64,000 nucleotides of DNA from assembly GCA_039720395.1 (NCBI GenBank), contig CM077827.1, positions 23,402,375 through 23,466,374 on the forward strand. The letters are read 5' to 3'. A program made the position numbers and the translations under genes. This DNA comes from Liquidambar formosana (taxonomy: Eukaryota > Streptophyta > Magnoliopsida > Saxifragales > Altingiaceae). This document shows positions 62,002 through 64,000 of the stretch, one piece after another. Every line of letters begins with the position of its first letter. Position 1 is the stretch's first letter. Under the pieces are notes generated by a model. That model was not told the DNA's origin. It ran no database searches and saw only the letters and a list, made by a program, of their open reading frames with translations.

Positions 62002-62676
62002 TACGGATGGCAATTTCGCCCTGATCCATAGAGTCCCAACCCGATCCATACCCGAATTGTGGGTATTTTTTATTTTTTTGGGGTATTGGGTCGGGTATGG
62101 GTATAAATTCTTTTAAAAAAATTGGGTACGAATCGGGCATGGATCCCAAAAAGAAAAAATCCGAGACCCGACCCGATCCTATATTTTTACAATCAATATA
62201 TATATATATTTAATGTCCTATGTTTGGAATTTATGTATGGTTTTATGAATATTTGAAACCTATTTTGATATAGGCTTATGGAGTCCATTAGAAGGCTTAT
62301 TATGTATTTTTATTCTTTTTTAATCCTTATGTTTGTGTATAATATTTGTGTGATCATATTAGATATGATCTTATTTGAACAAGATCATATTAGGTGTTAA
62401 AAACATTTATAAGCTTGGTATATGATTATATGAATAACATGTAATAGATGTAAGTCGCAAAAAAATGGAATTTGGAGAAAAAAAAATCCTCACAACAGGG
62501 TAGTCGGGTATGGGCGGGTTGGGCATGGATGACCCAAGAAGACAGTGGATCGGGGATGGAGTTTAATTCTTCATACCCATCGGATATCGGGTCGGGCATA
62601 GGTATAATAGATTAAAGATTGGGTCGAGTATGGGGTAGTGCCGACCCGCATCCGACCCGACCCATTACCATCCCTA
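62002..62676. mobile_element. hAT-like MITE, 675 bp
   Basis: The ends tacggatggcaat and, inverted, tagggatggtaat are similar. The flanking octamers ggcatggg and tgcatggg differ at one base, fitting the 8-bp hAT duplication. Subterminal regions on both sides repeat gggtcgggtatggg-type words in opposite orientation. The AT-rich middle has no ORF. Confidence 0.7.
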
Positions 62677-62689
62677 TGCATGGGTAGGA

Positions 62690-63150
62690 AAATAACTGCC
62701 CGAATGGCCTAATTAAACTTGAATCAGTCATGGGGAAAAGGTTCAGGCACTTCACCCAATTTGAAACTCGAATGTATATAAATTCAATATATTAAAAATA
62801 AAAGCTAGGCTATTGCCATCACTCAAAATACTTTAAGTCCCTCAATATTTAAATAATTTGTGAAATTCTTTATATGTAAATGTAAAATTACTAATAAAGA
62901 CATGTTTACTTAAAGACTTTAAAAATTTCCTATCCCCACCCCACTCCACCCCTAACTCCAAAAACATTTCACCATATATAGACTTTATATTCTCACAAAC
63001 CTTAACAACTTTGACTCCAAATCTATAAAATTAGTGTTTCTCGTGTTATATTGAATAATAGACAAGAAAAGCATTGATAGAGATGATATTAGCAATTAAA
63101 AGTTAAGTATTTATACACTTTTTATCGAGTTTAACTTGAGTTTTTCGTAT
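62690..63150. other. No gene seen
   Basis: AT-rich intergenic sequence with no recognisable element, leading into the 33-bp array. Confidence 0.4.
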
Positions 63151-63153
63151 GCT

Positions 63154-63562
63154 GAATTTCGTTTTGTTTGGTTTTTCAATTCCGAACATGTTTACAATGT
63201 TAATTTCTGTAACACCGAACTTTTTTAACGCGTTCTGACTTCTAAATCCGAACAAATAGATATTATTCGATTATGTAACTCCGAACAAATGGATATTGTT
63301 CACCTGTAGAAGTCCGAACAAACTTGTGTTGTTCTATTTTAAAACACCAAACAACTTAAATATATAACAATTGAGAATTGTTCGTATATATAATTGTGAA
63401 TGGATTTTAAATGTTCATGTTTATAAGTCGGAACAAATAATAAATGTTCGGTTTTAAAGGTCCGAACATTTTTATATTGTTCTTTTCTATAAAGCTGAAC
63501 ATATATACTTTGTTCTTACTAATAAATCCGAACATATATACTTTGTTCTTACTTTGTAATTT
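63154..63562. repeat. 33-bp-period array of GAACA-N9-TGTTC dyads, about 12 units
   Basis: GAACA (or a one-to-two-base variant) starts at 63,184, 63,217, 63,250, 63,283, 63,316, 63,349, then 63,398, 63,431, 63,464, 63,497 and 63,530. Every step is exactly 33 except one of 49 (33+16). A weaker unit starts at 63,154. In most units TGTTC or a close variant follows with nine bases between, forming an imperfect dyad. The 14-base spacers are looser but usually end in a C pair. 33 is also 11 codons, but the frames in both directions carry stops, so coding is unlikely. Confidence 0.85.
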
Positions 63563-64000
63563 ACCCTTATTATTATTTTGTGGGCTTTTCTCATTTGTGT
63601 ATTATAAGTGTAAATGTCTATGTGTACATAGCAGAAAAAGGAAAAAAAAAATAGTCTTGCTATATTAATGAAGATGATATTCACAGCCGACATTTTAAGG
63701 ACAACTCCACTAGATTCAAAATAATAATAAGGGTAAATTACAAGAAATTCATAATGTTTAGCCCTTCTGCCACCATTAATTTCCATTCATGGAATTTGAT
63801 GAAAACACATGACATGATCACCGTTAATTCCATAAATTACAATTGACGATAATGCTAATCGATAAATGTATAAGCTATCCAAGGAGACGTTATAATCATT
63901 TTTTCTATAGGAGGTTATGTTAAAAAATGCTAAACACAATAATAGTCAAGGAATGGTTTCCTCGCCACCAAAAAATTAAAAAAAAAGAGTTATGGTTTAA

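Noticed and set aside
63154..63562. CRISPR-like array (direct repeats at regular spacing)
   Set aside because: The conserved part is a short dyad and the spacers are related to each other, not unique. The context is a plant nuclear genome.

Overview
The window is nuclear DNA of a flowering plant, most likely a woody eudicot. It holds spliced genes with classic plant introns, many L1-type LINE remnants carrying plant-style endonuclease, reverse transcriptase, zinc-ribbon and RNase H domains, a copia gag relic, tRNA-derived SINEs, TRIMs, MITEs, a PIF/Harbinger transposon and a fragment of an endogenous caulimovirid. It is AT-rich, with many homopolymer and (TA)n tracts. Two host genes can be reconstructed, both on the minus strand. 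|| Positions 10-39,270 are the 5' three quarters of SMC3, the cohesin ATPase subunit. I could join 22 coding exons in frame, giving 895 codons: N-terminal ATPase half with Walker A, first coiled coil, hinge, and part of the return coil. A non-coding leader exon lies upstream. The remaining roughly 300 codons (rest of the coil and the C-terminal ATPase half) lie beyond the left edge. Less than 3 kb of coding sequence is spread over 38.6 kb because introns 2, 9, 12 and 16 have swollen to about 4-8 kb with LINE insertions in both orientations, SINEs, MITEs and a TRIM. Two SMC3 introns use unusual splice sites: intron 18 looks like a U12-type AT-AC intron and intron 8 is GC-AG. || Positions 39,919-47,700 are a nested stack with target duplications readable at each level: a Tourist-like MITE (TSD TAA) was split by a copia-type solo LTR of about 1.7 kb, which was in turn split by a 5.8 kb PIF/Harbinger element (TSD TCA). 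That element carries a decayed two-gene set, a trihelix/Myb-like ORF1 and a DDE transposase in convergent orientation, plus what looks like a captured piece of a host gene. Positions 47,770-48,911 are a broken caulimovirid protease/reverse transcriptase fragment, followed by a SINE with a 14-bp target duplication. || Positions 50,375-61,817 hold a second minus-strand gene whose C-terminus reads as a COMM domain (endosomal Commander complex family). Five exons are clear, one connecting exon is missing and the 3' end is uncertain. Its introns hold TRIMs, including a tandem LTR-internal-LTR-internal-LTR array, a foldback MITE, a SINE and (TA)n-embedded elements. The right end, 61,850-64,000, holds a hAT-like MITE and an exact 33-bp-period array in which every unit carries a GAACA...TGTTC dyad. 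That array is the least explained feature here.
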